This document shows, in pieces, positions 41,803 to 52,156 of a stretch of 64,000 bases of DNA (its first letter is position 1; the number at the start of each line of letters is the position of its first letter). Below the pieces are notes generated by a model, which saw only the letters and a program-made list of their open reading frames with translations, was not told where the DNA came from and ran no database searches. The translations under genes were made by a program, and so were the position numbers. The DNA comes from Actinotalea sp. JY-7876 (GTDB taxonomy: Bacteria > Actinomycetota > Actinomycetes > Actinomycetales > Cellulomonadaceae), in the NCBI RefSeq assembly GCF_014042015.1, contig NZ_CP059493.1, forward strand, positions 558,001-622,000, in the 5' to 3' direction.

Positions 41803-43185
41803 TCAGGACGCAGGGCCGAGGACGCGGTCGGTGTACGCGTTGCGGAACAGTCCTCCGGGGTCGTGCTCGGCGCGCACCGCGCGGAAGTCGTCGAAGCGCG
41901 GGTACAGCGCGGACAGCCGGTCCGCCCCGAGCCCGTGCAGCTTGCCCCAGTGCGGCCGCCCGTCGACGTCGGCGCAGATCGCCTCCACGGCGTCGAAGTA
42001 CCGCTCGTGGGGGAGCCGGTGGTACTGGTGGACGGCGACGTAGGCGGACTCGCGGCCGTGCGCCGTCGAGAGCCAGACGTCGTCGGGCGCGGTGACGCGG
42101 ACCTCGACCGGGAAGGGGACCGGCTCGCGCGTGCGCCGCAGCCACGCGTCGATCTCGCCGACGACGTCGCGCAGCGCTGCCCGGGGGACCGCGTACTCCA
42201 TCTCGCGGAAGACGACGCGGCGCGGGGAGACGAAGACGTCCGCCGACGGCGCGGCGTAGGTCCGGTCGGACAGGGCGCGGGCGGCGACGGCGTTGATCGC
42301 GGGCACGGCCCGGGGCATCGCCGCGGCCAGCCGGTTGGTCAGCCCGAAGACGCCGTTCTGCATCAGCTCGTCGTCGACCAGGCGGCGTGCCGTCCCCAGC
42401 GCCGGGCCCGTGCCGGCGGGCACGCGCTGGTTGCGCTTGACCAGCGCCCGCCGGGTGAAGGGGAACCAGTAGACGTCGACGTGGTCGGTGGTCGCGACCC
42501 AGCCGTCCGGGCCGTCCATGGCGTCGAGGGCGTCGTCCAGGTCCCAGGTCTCCTCGCGGGCGAGCAGGCTGAACGCCGGTACGGCGCGCAGCGTGAGGGC
42601 GGTGAGGACGCCGAGGGTCCCGAGCCCGAGGCGGGCCGCCTCGAACAGGCCGGGGTCGCGGCTCGCGTCGGCCTCGCGGACCTCGCCGTCGGCGCCGACC
42701 AGGCGGACACCGACCACCTGCGTGGCCAGGCCGCCGAGGCGTGCCCCCGTCCCGTGGGTCCCCGTCGAGACGGCGCCGGCGATCGACTGCCGGTCGATGT
42801 CGCCCAGGTTCTCCAGGGCGAGGCCGCGGGCGGCGAGCTCGCGGTTGAGCGCCCGGAGCCGGATGCCCGCGCCGACCGTGACGTGGGTGCTCCCGTCGGG
42901 CTGCGGCGCGAGCGACCCGACGGCGGCGAGGTGGTCCAGGCTCAGCAGCACACCGTCCGTCACGGCGGCCGGCGTGAACGAGTGCCCGCCGCCGACGGCG
43001 CGCACCCGCAGCCCCGCGCGCGCCGCCCACCGCACGGCACGGACGACGTCGTCCTCGTCACGGGGACGCCAGAACCGCTGCGCCTGCGCCGTGGCGGTGC
43101 CGGACCAGTTGCGCCAGGTCCCCGGGCCGGGGCGTGCCCGCCGCGTCGACGGGCGGCCTGCGGGCGTGCGCCCGGGTGTCGTCAT
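41803..43185 (-). CDS. D-arabinono-1,4-lactone oxidase-type FAD oxidase
   Basis: 460 aa, VAO/aldonolactone oxidase family. The FAD-binding PCMH domain has VRAVGGGHSFTPAAVTDGVLLSL and the segment DIDRQSIAGAVSTGTHGTG. The ALO C-terminal domain ends with the HWGKLH motif, which contributes to the active site. It would oxidise an aldonolactone or sugar alcohol with O2. It is divergent from the PLP-enzyme gene, a pairing seen in other actinobacteria. Confidence 0.88.
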   Translation of the reverse strand: MTTPGRTPAGRPSTRRARPGPGTWRNWSGTATAQAQRFWRPRDEDDVVRAVRWAARAGLRVRAVGGGHSFTPAAVTDGVLLSLDHLAAVGSLAPQPDGSTHVTVGAGIRLRALNRELAARGLALENLGDIDRQSIAGAVSTGTHGTGARLGGLATQVVGVRLVGADGEVREADASRDPGLFEAARLGLGTLGVLTALTLRAVPAFSLLAREETWDLDDALDAMDGPDGWVATTDHVDVYWFPFTRRALVKRNQRVPAGTGPALGTARRLVDDELMQNGVFGLTNRLAAAMPRAVPAINAVAARALSDRTYAAPSADVFVSPRRVVFREMEYAVPRAALRDVVGEIDAWLRRTREPVPFPVEVRVTAPDDVWLSTAHGRESAYVAVHQYHRLPHERYFDAVEAICADVDGRPHWGKLHGLGADRLSALYPRFDDFRAVRAEHDPGGLFRNAYTDRVLGPAS

Positions 43186-43230
43186 GTGCGGTGACTACCG
43201 GCGCGCGGACCGCTCCGTCAAGATGGCCGC

Positions 43231-44418
43231 ATGATCACGGCGGAGCGGCTCGCGGCCACGGACGGCCTGCCCGCGCCGCTCGCCGTCGTCGACGTCGACG
43301 CGTTCGACGCGAACGCCGCGGAGCTGCTGCGGCGCGCGGGCGGGCGACCCGTCCGCCTGGCGACGAAGTCCGTGCGCGTCCCTGGCCTGGTCGAGCGCGC
43401 GCTCGCGGCCGGTTTCGCCGGGCTCATGGCGTACTCCGTGCGGGAGGCGCTGTGGTGGGTGCGACGCGGGGCGACGGACGTCCTGCTGGGGTACCCGAGC
43501 GTGGACCGCGACGCGCTCGCGCGGCTCGCGGCCGACCCGGCCGCGCGGGCGGTGACCACCCTCATGGTCGACGACGCCGCGCAGCTCGACCTCCTCGCGC
43601 GCGCGGCCCGCGACGCGGGCGCCGGGGACGGCCTGCGGGTCTGCCTCGACGTCGACGCCTCGCTCCGGCCGGGACCGGCGTGGCTCGGTGGCCTGCGCCC
43701 GCACCTGGGCGTCCGTCGCTCGCCGCTGCGCGAGCCGCGCGAGGTCGCCGCGCTCGCGGGCGCCGCCGCCGCGCAGGGCCTCGACGTCCGCGGGCTCATG
43801 TTCTACGAGGGCCAGGTGGCCGGCCTGCCGGACACGTCGCCCGCGGTGCGCGCGGTCAAGCGGGCGTCGCTCGCGGAGCTCGCGGTGCGGCGCGGGGCCG
43901 TCGTGCGGGCCGTCGAGGCCGTCGTCGGGCCGCTCGCCCTCGTCAACGGCGGGGGCACGGGCAGCCTCGCCGCCACCGCGGCCGATCCCGCGGTCACCGA
44001 GCTGACGGCGGGGTCCGGGCTGCTCGCCCCCACGCTCTTCGACGGCTACCGCCCCGGCCCGGGCGCCCGGCCGCTCACCCCGGCGTGCCTCATCGGGCTC
44101 GACGTCGTCCGGCGGCCCGGGCCCGGCATGGTGACGGTCGCCGGCGGGGGGTACGTCGCCTCCGGACCGGTGGGCGCCGCGCGCGCACCGCGGCCGGTCC
44201 TGCCCGCCGGGCTCCGCCTGCTGCCCGCCGAGGGGGCGGGCGAGGTGCAGACGCCGCTGCGCGGCCGCGCCGCCGACGCGCTCGCCCTCGGCGACCGCGT
44301 CTGGTTCCGCCACGCCAAGGCCGGTGAGGTGATGGAGCGGTTCGACCAGGTCGCGCTGCTGGGCGACGACGTCGACGTCGTGCCGACGTACCGCGGTCTC
44401 GGCCGGGCCTTCGGCTGA
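43231..44418 (+). CDS. PLP-dependent amino acid deaminase/aldolase (alanine racemase-like)
   Basis: 395 aa with an alanine-racemase-type N-terminal barrel; PLP lysine in [13 protein letters not shown] (about residue 46) and a C-terminal beta domain ending [26 protein letters not shown]. This layout is that of D-threonine aldolase / D-serine dehydratase-like proteins. CAAGAT 6 nt before the ATG suggests a leaderless start. The actual substrate is unknown; the pairing with the lactone oxidase hints at a shared pathway. Confidence 0.82.
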   Translation: MITAERLAATDGLPAPLAVVDVDAFDANAAELLRRAGGRPVRLATKSVRVPGLVERALAAGFAGLMAYSVREALWWVRRGATDVLLGYPSVDRDALARLAADPAARAVTTLMVDDAAQLDLLARAARDAGAGDGLRVCLDVDASLRPGPAWLGGLRPHLGVRRSPLREPREVAALAGAAAAQGLDVRGLMFYEGQVAGLPDTSPAVRAVKRASLAELAVRRGAVVRAVEAVVGPLALVNGGGTGSLAATAADPAVTELTAGSGLLAPTLFDGYRPGPGARPLTPACLIGLDVVRRPGPGMVTVAGGGYVASGPVGAARAPRPVLPAGLRLLPAEGAGEVQTPLRGRAADALALGDRVWFRHAKAGEVMERFDQVALLGDDVDVVPTYRGLGRAFG

Positions 44419-44494
44419 GGACCCTGCCCGCCCCCGGCCGGGCGGCGGGCGGCCGGCGGCGGTGGCCGCGGGGCGCCGCCGGTACCCTGGCGCG

Positions 44495-45934
44495 GTGAGC
44501 CTGCACCTGTTCGACACCGCGACCCGCGCCACGCGCGAGCTCGTCCCGCTGCGTCCGGGCGAGGTCGGGATCTACGTCTGCGGTGCCACGGTGCAGGCAT
44601 CGCCCCACATCGGGCACATGCGGCTCGCGGTCGCGTTCGACGTGCTGGTGCGCTGGCTCGAGCGCAGCGGGCTCCGGGTGACCATGGTGCGCAACGTCAC
44701 CGACATCGACGACAAGATCCTGCGCCTGTCCGCGGCCGCCGACGTGCCGTGGTGGGCCTGGGCCCAGCGCTTCGAGCGCGAGTTCTCGGCGGCGTACGAC
44801 GCACTGGGCGTCCTGCCACCCACCTACGAGCCGCGCGCGACGGGCCACGTGACCGAGATGGTCGAGCTCATGGAGCGACTCGTCGAGAAGGGCCACGCCT
44901 ACGTCACCGGCGAGGGCGACGTCTGGTTCGACGTGCGGTCGTGGCCCGAGTACGGGTCCCTGACCAACCAGCGGCCCGAGGACCTGCCGCCCGCCGCGGA
45001 CTCCGCCGACGAGCTCGCGTCCGGGGTCAAGCGCGACGCCCGCGACTTCGCGCTCTGGAAGGGCGCGAAGCCCGACGAGCCCCTCACGGCGTCCTGGCCC
45101 ACGCCCTACGGCCGCGGCCGGCCGGGCTGGCACCTGGAGTGCTCCGCCATGGCGCAGCGCTACCTCGGCGACGCGTTCGACATCCACGGCGGCGGCCTGG
45201 ACCTGCGCTTCCCGCACCACGAGAACGAGCTCGCGCAGTCGCGCGCCGCCGGGCAGGAGTTCGCGCGGCTCTGGATGCACAGCGCGTGGGTCACGCAGGG
45301 CGGCGCGAAGATGAGCAAGTCGCTCGGCAACTCGCTCATGGTCGGCGCGATCCTCGACCAGACGCGTCCGGTGGTGCTGCGGTACGCGCTCACGGCCGTG
45401 CACTACCGCTCGATGCTCGAGTACTCGCCGGACACGCTCCACGAGGCCGAGGCCACCTGGAACCGGTTGGAGGGCTTCGTCCGGCGCGCCACCGAGCGCC
45501 TCGGGGCGGTGCCCGACGACGAGGTGCGCGCGAGCGTGCTGCCCGCCGACTACGTCGCGGCGATGGACGACGACCTCAACGTGCCGGCGGCGCTCGCCGT
45601 CGTGCACGAGCACCTGCGACGCGGCAACACCGCGCTCGCGGACGGCGACCTCGCCGCCGCGCGCGACGCCCTGGTCGCGGTGCGGGGCATGCTCGACCCG
45701 CTCGGCCTGGACCCCGCCCGCTGGGCCGGGACCGGGGCGGGCGCCGACTCGCGCGCCGAGCACGCCCTCGAGGCGCTCGTCGCGGCCGAGCTCGAGGCCC
45801 GGGCCCAGGCGCGCGCCGCCAAGGACTGGGCCACCGCCGACGCGGTGCGGGACCGGCTCACGGCCGCCGGCATCGTCGTCGAGGACTCACCGACCGGTGC
45901 TCGCTGGTCGCTCGCGCACGACCAGGAGGACTGA
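44495..45934 (+). CDS. cysS: cysteinyl-tRNA synthetase CysS
   Basis: 479 aa class I synthetase. [17 protein letters not shown] carries the HIGH-type motif and zinc Cys; KMSKSLGN is the second signature; [13 protein letters not shown] and HHENELAQS supply further zinc ligands. The TACCCT at 44483-44488, 6 nt before the GTG, decides the start against longer in-frame alternatives. It is a tRNA charging enzyme rather than MshC, which has a shorter C-terminus. It overlaps rlmB by 1 nt. Confidence 0.95.
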   Translation: MSLHLFDTATRATRELVPLRPGEVGIYVCGATVQASPHIGHMRLAVAFDVLVRWLERSGLRVTMVRNVTDIDDKILRLSAAADVPWWAWAQRFEREFSAAYDALGVLPPTYEPRATGHVTEMVELMERLVEKGHAYVTGEGDVWFDVRSWPEYGSLTNQRPEDLPPAADSADELASGVKRDARDFALWKGAKPDEPLTASWPTPYGRGRPGWHLECSAMAQRYLGDAFDIHGGGLDLRFPHHENELAQSRAAGQEFARLWMHSAWVTQGGAKMSKSLGNSLMVGAILDQTRPVVLRYALTAVHYRSMLEYSPDTLHEAEATWNRLEGFVRRATERLGAVPDDEVRASVLPADYVAAMDDDLNVPAALAVVHEHLRRGNTALADGDLAAARDALVAVRGMLDPLGLDPARWAGTGAGADSRAEHALEALVAAELEARAQARAAKDWATADAVRDRLTAAGIVVEDSPTGARWSLAHDQED

Positions 45935-47052
45935 TGGCCGGCAACTCACAGCGCCGCGGGGCGACCCGCAAGGCGGGGACCAAGAAGGGCGCGAGCGCCG
46001 GCACGGGGGGCAAGAACCGGCGCGCGCTCGAGGGCAAGGGCCCGACGCCCAAGGCCGAGGACCGCCCGTACCACGTGGCCGCCAAGCGCAAGGCCGCGGC
46101 CGAGCGGCTCGATGCCGCGACCTCGCGCGGCCGCCGCTCACCCGTCGCCGGCGAGGGACGCCCCTCGGGGGGCCGCCCCGCCGCCGGCCGCCCCGCCGCC
46201 GGGGGCCGCCCGACCGGGCGCCCCGCCCGCGAGGACCGCACGACGTCGTCGCGCCCGTCGCGCCCCGGTGGCGCCTCGGGGCGCGGGTCCAAGCCCGCAC
46301 CCACCGCCGAGATCGTCGCCGGGCGGAACTCGGTCGTGGAGGCCCTGCGCGCGGGCGTGCCCTGCACCGGGGTCTGGGTGGGCCACCGGATCGACGCCGA
46401 CGAGCGCGTGCGCGAGATCCTCAAGATCACCAACGACCGCAACCTGCCGCTCCTGGAGGTCACCAAGCCAGAGCTCGACCGCCTCACGGACGGGCTCGTC
46501 CACCAGGGCGTCGCGATCCAGGTCCCCGCGTACCAGTACTCCGGGCTCGAGACCCTGCTCGCGCGCGCGGAGCGCGCCCAGGAGCCGGCGCTCATCGTCG
46601 CGCTCGACGGCGTGACCGACCCTCGCAACCTGGGCGCGGTGCTGCGGTCCGCCGGCGCCTTCGGCGCCCACGGCGTCGTGGTCCCCGAGCGGCGCGCGGC
46701 CGGCGTGACGGCGTCGGCCTGGAAGGTGTCCGCGGGAGCGGCCGCCCGCGTGCCCGTCTCGCGCGTCACCAACCTGGTCCGTGCGCTGACCGAGCTGCGC
46801 GACGCCGGCTGCTTCGTCGTCGGTCTCGACGCGGGCGGCACCATGGCCGTCGGCGACCTCGAGCTCGCGACCGGACCGGTGGTGCTCGTCGTCGGCTCGG
46901 AGGGCAAGGGCCTCGGGCGTCTGGTGCGCGAGACCTGCGACGTCGTCGCGTCGATCCCGATCCGCAGCGCGGTGGAGTCCCTCAACGCCGGTGTCGCTGC
47001 GGGCATCAGCCTCTACGAGGTGGCCCGGCTGCGCGCGCGCGACGCCGGCTGA
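45934..47052 (+). CDS. rlmB: 23S rRNA 2'-O-methyltransferase RlmB (SpoU family)
   Basis: 372 aa. The first 120 residues are a basic, low-complexity Gly/Arg/Pro/Ala extension. A SpoU substrate-binding domain (IVAGRNSVVEALRAGVPCTGVWV) follows. The SPOUT knot domain has ALDGVTDPRNLGAVLRSAGAFGAHGVVVP, GSEGKGLGRLV and the closing IPIRSAVESLNAGVAAGISLYEVAR. It methylates the 2'-O of G2251 in E. coli. cysS-rlmB is a conserved pair. Confidence 0.93.
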   Translation: MAGNSQRRGATRKAGTKKGASAGTGGKNRRALEGKGPTPKAEDRPYHVAAKRKAAAERLDAATSRGRRSPVAGEGRPSGGRPAAGRPAAGGRPTGRPAREDRTTSSRPSRPGGASGRGSKPAPTAEIVAGRNSVVEALRAGVPCTGVWVGHRIDADERVREILKITNDRNLPLLEVTKPELDRLTDGLVHQGVAIQVPAYQYSGLETLLARAERAQEPALIVALDGVTDPRNLGAVLRSAGAFGAHGVVVPERRAAGVTASAWKVSAGAAARVPVSRVTNLVRALTELRDAGCFVVGLDAGGTMAVGDLELATGPVVLVVGSEGKGLGRLVRETCDVVASIPIRSAVESLNAGVAAGISLYEVARLRARDAG

Positions 47053-47057
47053 GGCCC

Positions 47058-47082
47058 GGCGGGGCCGGTCGCCGGCCCCGCC
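47058..47082. terminator. terminator between convergent rlmB and DUF4032 genes
   Basis: An 11-bp perfect GC stem (47058-47068 with 47072-47082) with a 3-nt loop directly after rlmB, able to stop transcription from both sides. Confidence 0.75.
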
Positions 47083-47106
47083 CGCCGCGCGTCCGGCCGA
47101 GCCCGC

Positions 47107-48351
47107 TCAGCCGCTGACGCGCGGCAGCACCGCCGTGTCGACGCCGAGGACCGCCTTCTCGTCGGGACGGTGCTGGAGCACGTGCTCCACGTAGCTGCGC
47201 ACGGCCTCGGCCATGGGGACGTCGCGCTGCTGCTCGCGCGAGACGAACCACCGGTGGTCGAGCATCTCGTGGAACATCTGGGCGGGCTCGAGCTTGCCGC
47301 GCAGCTCGCGCGGGACGGCGCGTACGGCCGGCTCGAAGACGGTCGTGAGCCAGTCGTGCGCCGCGAACTCCTCGTCCTCGCCCTGGCGGTCGGCGGCGGC
47401 ACGGTAGGCGTCGAGGTCGTTGAGCAGGCGGCGGGCCTGGTTCTCCTCGACGTCGAGGCCGGTCAGGCGCATCAGGCGGCGGCTGTGGTGGCCGGCGTCG
47501 ACGACCTTGGGCCGGATGTTCACGGTGGTGCCGTCGACGTCGGTCGTGATGTCGAGCTCGCCGACGTCGAAGCCGAGCGCGTTGAGCTGCTCGATGCGCG
47601 CCGCGACCCGCCAGCGCTCGCCCGTGCCGAACGACTCCGCCTCCGTGAGCGCGTTCCACAGCTCCTCGTACCGCTCGACCAGGCGGGCGCCGACGGCGAC
47701 CGTGTCGACGCCGGACTCGAGCAGCTCGCCGGCCTCGAGGTCCATGAGCTCGCCGATGATGTTCACGCGGGCGACCTCGAGGTCGTACGCGCGCTGGCCG
47801 TTGCTCAACCGCTCGTGCAGGTCGCCGGTCTCGGCGTCCACGAGGTAGGCCGCGAAGGTCTCGGCGTCACGCCGGAACAGCGTGTTCGACAGCGACACGT
47901 CGCCCCAGTAGAAGCCCGTCAGGTGCAGCCGGACCAGGAGCACGGCGAGCGCGTCGATGAGGCGCGTCGTCGTGTCCGGCTGGAGCACCTGGCTGAACAG
48001 GGCGCGGTACGGCAGCGAGAACTGCAGGTGCTTGGTGATGAGGACGGCCTCGAGCCGCTCGCCGTCGGGGGAGCGCCGACCGGTGATGACGCCCACGGGC
48101 TCGACGCTCGGCACGTCGAGGCGGCGCAGCGCGCGCAGCAGCTCGTACTCGCGGTAGGCGACCGTCTCGCCGATCTCCTTGACCGCGATGACGCGCCCCG
48201 ACAGCTTGACGAAGCGGACCACGTGCCGCGAGATGCCTCGCGGGAGCGCCGCGAGGACCTCCGCCGGCCACTCCTCGAGCGGGACCTCCCACGGCAGGTC
48301 GAGCAGCGCGGGGTCGGGGGACGCCGCGGTGATCTGCAGCGAGTGGGGCAT
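47107..48351 (-). CDS. DUF4032 protein kinase-like protein
   Basis: 414 aa. The N-terminal half resembles a lipopolysaccharide/maltokinase-type kinase: VIAVKEIGETVAYREYELLRAL (Lys and Glu), then LLVRLHLTGFYWGDVSLSNTLF (catalytic loop Asp and Asn) and AYLVDAETGD in place of DFG. The C-terminal half is the DUF4032 domain. Start ATG follows GGAGGATCCG. It is adjacent to msiK in many actinobacteria; substrate unknown. Confidence 0.85.
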   Translation of the reverse strand: MPHSLQITAASPDPALLDLPWEVPLEEWPAEVLAALPRGISRHVVRFVKLSGRVIAVKEIGETVAYREYELLRALRRLDVPSVEPVGVITGRRSPDGERLEAVLITKHLQFSLPYRALFSQVLQPDTTTRLIDALAVLLVRLHLTGFYWGDVSLSNTLFRRDAETFAAYLVDAETGDLHERLSNGQRAYDLEVARVNIIGELMDLEAGELLESGVDTVAVGARLVERYEELWNALTEAESFGTGERWRVAARIEQLNALGFDVGELDITTDVDGTTVNIRPKVVDAGHHSRRLMRLTGLDVEENQARRLLNDLDAYRAAADRQGEDEEFAAHDWLTTVFEPAVRAVPRELRGKLEPAQMFHEMLDHRWFVSREQQRDVPMAEAVRSYVEHVLQHRPDEKAVLGVDTAVLPRVSG

Positions 48352-48370
48352 CGGATCCTCCGAACGCGAA

Positions 48371-48399
48371 GGGCGGGACGGCTGCTCGCCGTCCCGCCC
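48371..48399 (-). terminator. hairpin after msiK
   Basis: A perfect 12-bp stem (48371-48382 with 48388-48399) and 5-nt loop between the msiK stop and the DUF4032 start. It probably ends the msiK transcript and insulates the next gene, which must then use its own promoter or read-through. Confidence 0.72.
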
Positions 48400-48423
48400 T
48401 CCGGGTGATGGTGCGGGTGCTGC

Positions 48424-49551
48424 TCAGATGGTGATGCGGGCGCCGCTCGCGGACGAGAAGGCGTGGGTCTCACCCGGGCGGATGGCCACCCAGAGCGTGT
48501 CGCCCTTCATGGGCACCTGGCGCGGGTCTACGCGCACGATGACCTGCGCTTCACCGGCACCCGAGTGGATCTCCTTGGCGGCCGCGCCGGCGCCGGCGAG
48601 CTCGCCGTAGACGAACGCGTCGGAGCCGAGCTCCTCGACCAGGACGACCTTGATCGGGATCGCGCCCTCGTTGGCCTGCGTGACGATGTCGAGCGACTCG
48701 GGACGGAAGCCGAGCGTGACGTGCCCCTTGTCCTCGGGCTTGATCGCGCTGATGATGCTGCGCTCGAGCGGGATGCGCGTCTGGCCCAGCTGCGCGGCGC
48801 CGTCGGACACCTGGAACGAGCCGATGTTCATCGCGGGCGAGCCGATGAAGCCGGCGACGAAGACGTTCGCCGGGGTGTCGTACATGTCGCGCGGCGTGCC
48901 GACCTGCTGCAGGACGCCGTCCTTGAGGACCGCGATGCGGTCACCCATGGTCAGGGCCTCGGTCTGGTCGTGCGTGACGTAGACCGTGGTGACGCCCAGG
49001 CGGCGCTGGAGCGAGGCGATCTGCGTACGCGTCTGCACGCGGAGCTTGGCGTCGAGGTTCGACAGCGGCTCGTCCATGAGGAACACCTGCGGCTGGCGCA
49101 CGATGGCGCGGCCCATGGCCACACGCTGACGCTGACCGCCGGAGAGCGCCTTCGGCTTGCGGTCGAGGTACTCGGTGAGGTCGAGGATCTTGGCGGCCTC
49201 CTCGACGCGCTTGCGGATGTCGGCCTTGGGGGTGCCGGCGATCTTCAGCGCGAAGCCCATGTTGTCCGCGACGGACATGTGGGGGTAGAGGGCGTAGTTC
49301 TGGAACACCATCGCGATGTCGCGGTCCTTCGGCTGGACGTCCGTGACGTCGCGGTCGCCGATGAGGATGCGGCCGGAGTTGACGTCCTCCAGGCCGGCGA
49401 GCATGCGCAGCGAGGTCGACTTGCCGCAGCCCGAGGGGCCGACGAGGACGAGGAACTCGCCGTCCTCGATGTGCAGGTCGAGCGCGTCGACCGCGGGGCG
49501 CTCGGTGCCGGGGTAGACCCGGGATGCCTTGTCGTACGTGACCGTGGCCAT
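48424..49551 (-). CDS. msiK: multiple-sugar ABC transporter ATPase MsiK/UgpC
   Basis: 375 aa: Walker [27 protein letters not shown], Walker B VFLMDEPLSNLDAKLR, and a C-terminal TOBE/OB regulatory region. Its isolation from any permease gene fits MsiK, the shared ATPase for many sugar importers (cellobiose, maltose, xylobiose) in actinobacteria. ATG 49551 follows GGAGGGATCG; the codon five upstream is less likely. Confidence 0.92.
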   Translation of the reverse strand: MATVTYDKASRVYPGTERPAVDALDLHIEDGEFLVLVGPSGCGKSTSLRMLAGLEDVNSGRILIGDRDVTDVQPKDRDIAMVFQNYALYPHMSVADNMGFALKIAGTPKADIRKRVEEAAKILDLTEYLDRKPKALSGGQRQRVAMGRAIVRQPQVFLMDEPLSNLDAKLRVQTRTQIASLQRRLGVTTVYVTHDQTEALTMGDRIAVLKDGVLQQVGTPRDMYDTPANVFVAGFIGSPAMNIGSFQVSDGAAQLGQTRIPLERSIISAIKPEDKGHVTLGFRPESLDIVTQANEGAIPIKVVLVEELGSDAFVYGELAGAGAAAKEIHSGAGEAQVIVRVDPRQVPMKGDTLWVAIRPGETHAFSSASGARITI

Positions 49552-49732
49552 GTTCGATCCCTCCACCGGCAGGTACGTGCCGGACGATCCGTCGTGATGG
49601 GAGTGTCAGGTGTCGACCTCGACACCGGCACGTGGACGTGGACCGTGTGGTCCGTGTCACGCGTGCGACGGGCTCATCCTGCCACACGGCGAGCGGGACC
49701 CGCGACGAGCCCGGGCGGCTCTCCGGCGGTCC

Positions 49733-50539
49733 TCAGGCGGCTGCGGCGGCGTCGGCGAGGCGCGTCAGGAGGTCGGCGACGGCCTCGGGGTCGCGGACCC
49801 GGAAGCGGGCCGCGGTGGCGCCCTCGCCGACCTTGACGGTCACGTCGTCCTCGCGGAGCGTGACGAACGCGCGCTCGTCCGTGACGTCGTCGCCCGCGTA
49901 CAGGACGACCGACGCGCCGGTCTCCTCGCGCAGCGTCGCGAGCGCGTCGCCCTTGGTCACGCGCAGCACCGCGAGCTCGACGACGTCCTTGCCCCGCATG
50001 GCGTCCACGGCGTCGCCGCCCAGCGCGAGCGCGAGGTCGGTCAGGTGCGCGGCGTCCTGCGGCGTCGCGGTGCGCGTGTGCAGCACGACCGAGGCGGGCT
50101 TGTGCTCGACCCGCGCCGTCGTGCCGCGGGTGAGGGCCGTCAGGCGTTCCGCCAGGTCGGCGAGCCGCGTGGCGGCGGCGGGCTCGAGCTCGAGCTCGAC
50201 GCGCTCGAGCCCGCCGCGGGTCCAGCGCCCGCGCTCGGCGCCGTGGCTGCCGGTGAGCCACGTGCCCTCGGGCACCCGCGCGAGCGCGGCGAGGTCGGCG
50301 ACGGCGCGGCCGGAGACGAGCGCGAGGTGCAGCCCGGGCACGCCGGCGAGCCGTTCGAGCGCCGTGACGGCCGCGGGCAGCGGCCGGCTCGCCGCCGGGT
50401 CGTCGACCAGCGGCGCGAGCACGCCGTCGAAGTCGAGCGCGACCAGCACCTGCTCGCCGTCGGCCAGGCGCCGTGCCAGGTCGGCGACGGCGTCAGAGAG
50501 CGCGGGTCCCGGCGCGGCGTCGGGGGAGGGCGCCGTCAC
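49733..50539 (-). CDS. otsB: trehalose-6-phosphate phosphatase OtsB
   Basis: 268 aa HAD-superfamily phosphatase. Motif I DFDGVLAPLVDDP (nucleophile Asp), VSGRAVADLA, and motif IV ending GDDVTDERAF are present. It releases trehalose from trehalose-6-phosphate. GTG start overlaps the otsA stop by 4 nt, so both steps are made together. Confidence 0.94.
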   Translation of the reverse strand: MTAPSPDAAPGPALSDAVADLARRLADGEQVLVALDFDGVLAPLVDDPAASRPLPAAVTALERLAGVPGLHLALVSGRAVADLAALARVPEGTWLTGSHGAERGRWTRGGLERVELELEPAAATRLADLAERLTALTRGTTARVEHKPASVVLHTRTATPQDAAHLTDLALALGGDAVDAMRGKDVVELAVLRVTKGDALATLREETGASVVLYAGDDVTDERAFVTLREDDVTVKVGEGATAARFRVRDPEAVADLLTRLADAAAAA

Positions 50540-52035
50540 CGGCTGCCCCCGCGCGGCTCCTCGTGGCTCGGCTGGTGCGCGAGGCGCAGGTGCGCGTCCT
50601 CGACGACGGGCGGCTCGCGGCCGTCCGCCCCCGCCCCCAGGGCCGCGAGGAAGCTGTTCGACCACTTGGTGACGTCGTCGCTCAGCACGCGGCGGCGCAG
50701 CTTGCGCATGCGCTTGCGCATCTCGCCGCGGTCCATCCGCGCCGCACGGTCGATCGCGCCCTTCAGCCCGTCGATGTCGTGGGGGTTGACCAGCAGCGAC
50801 CCGGCCAGCTCGTCCGCCGCGCCCGTGAACTCGCTCAGCACGAGGACGCCCCGGTCGTCGACGCACGCGGCGACGAACTCCTTGGCGACGAGGTTCATGC
50901 CGTCGCGCAGGGAGGTGACGAGCATGACGTCGGCCGCGAGGTACAGGGCCGCCATCTCCTCGGGCGGGTAGGAGTGGTGCAGGTAGTGGATGGCCGCCGA
51001 GCCGATGCCGCCGAACTCGCCGTTGATGCGCCCGACCAGGCCCTCGACCTCGTCCCGGAGCTGCTGGTACGCCTCCACGTTCTCCCGGCTCGGGCTCGCG
51101 ACCTGCACGAGCGTCGCCTCGGGGACCGAGAGCTTGCCGTCGGCGAGGAGCTCGCCGTAGGCCTTGATCCGGTGGCTGATCCCCTTGGTGTAGTCGAGGC
51201 GGTCGACCCCGAGCAGGAGGACCTGCGGGTCGCCCAGGTCCTTTCGGATCTCCGCGGCGCGTGCCCGGACCTCGGGCCGGCGCGCCATGGCGTCGAAGCG
51301 GGACGAGTCGATCGAGATCGGGAACGCCGCGGCCCGCACGGTGCGCTCGCCGTCGGGCGTCGGGACCGTCACGAGCGGTCCGCGGGTGGTCAGGTCCGTG
51401 AGGCGTCGCACGACGCGCGTGAAGTTGGCCGCGTCGCCCGAGCGCTGGAAGCCGACCAGGTCGGCGCCGAGCAGGCCCTCGACGACCTGCCGCCGCCACG
51501 GCAGCTGGGCGAAGATCTCCAGGGGCGGGAACGGGATGTGGTGGAAGTACCCGATGCGCAGGTCCGGCCGGAGCTCGCGCAGCAGCGCGGGGACGAGCTG
51601 GAGCTGGTAGTCGTGGACCCACACCACGGCGCCCTGTGCCGCGAGGCCGGCGGCCGCCTCCGCGAAGCGGCGGTTCACGCGGCGGTAGGCGTCCCACCAG
51701 TGCCGGTGGAACTCCGGCGGGCTGATGACGTCGTGGCTCAGCGGCCACAGCGTGTCGTTCGAGAAGCCCTCGTAGTAGTCGGTGATCTCCTGCGCGCTGA
51801 GGGTCACCGGGATCAGGCGCATGCCGTCCGCGTCGAAGGGGTCGGCCTCGACGTCCGCCGAGCCGCTCCAGCCCACCCACGCGCCGTGGGTCGCCTGCAT
51901 CACCGGCTCGAGCGCGCTCACCAGCCCGCCGGGGGAGCGGCGCCACGACTGGCTGCCGTCCTCGTCCACCGTCAGGTCCACCGGAAGGCGGTTGGCCACC
52001 ACCACGAGCTCGTACTGCTGCGTCGACGACGTCAC
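50536..52035 (-). CDS. otsA: trehalose-6-phosphate synthase OtsA
   Basis: GT20 enzyme joining UDP-glucose and glucose-6-phosphate. Signatures: VVVANRLPVDLT, WVHDYQLQLVPALLRELRPDLRIGYFHHIPFPP, DRLDYTKGISHRIKAYGELL and SLRDGMNLVAKEFVAA. GTG 52035 is chosen because GAGGGG lies 8 nt upstream; GTG 52044 and further codons are also in frame. TAGCCT (52069-52064, minus) is a likely -10. Trehalose is a stress and storage sugar in this group. Confidence 0.94.
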   Translation of the reverse strand: MTSSTQQYELVVVANRLPVDLTVDEDGSQSWRRSPGGLVSALEPVMQATHGAWVGWSGSADVEADPFDADGMRLIPVTLSAQEITDYYEGFSNDTLWPLSHDVISPPEFHRHWWDAYRRVNRRFAEAAAGLAAQGAVVWVHDYQLQLVPALLRELRPDLRIGYFHHIPFPPLEIFAQLPWRRQVVEGLLGADLVGFQRSGDAANFTRVVRRLTDLTTRGPLVTVPTPDGERTVRAAAFPISIDSSRFDAMARRPEVRARAAEIRKDLGDPQVLLLGVDRLDYTKGISHRIKAYGELLADGKLSVPEATLVQVASPSRENVEAYQQLRDEVEGLVGRINGEFGGIGSAAIHYLHHSYPPEEMAALYLAADVMLVTSLRDGMNLVAKEFVAACVDDRGVLVLSEFTGAADELAGSLLVNPHDIDGLKGAIDRAARMDRGEMRKRMRKLRRRVLSDDVTKWSNSFLAALGAGADGREPPVVEDAHLRLAHQPSHEEPRGGSR

Positions 52036-52156
52036 GCGTTTCACCCCTCGGATCTCGCGACCGAGGCTATCGAGGTCCGTCACGGCGCGCTCGGGCGTCC
52101 GCGCCGGCCGTGCGCGCCTCGGTGACCCGGCGCGCGCGCGCCGCTACCGTGCGGTC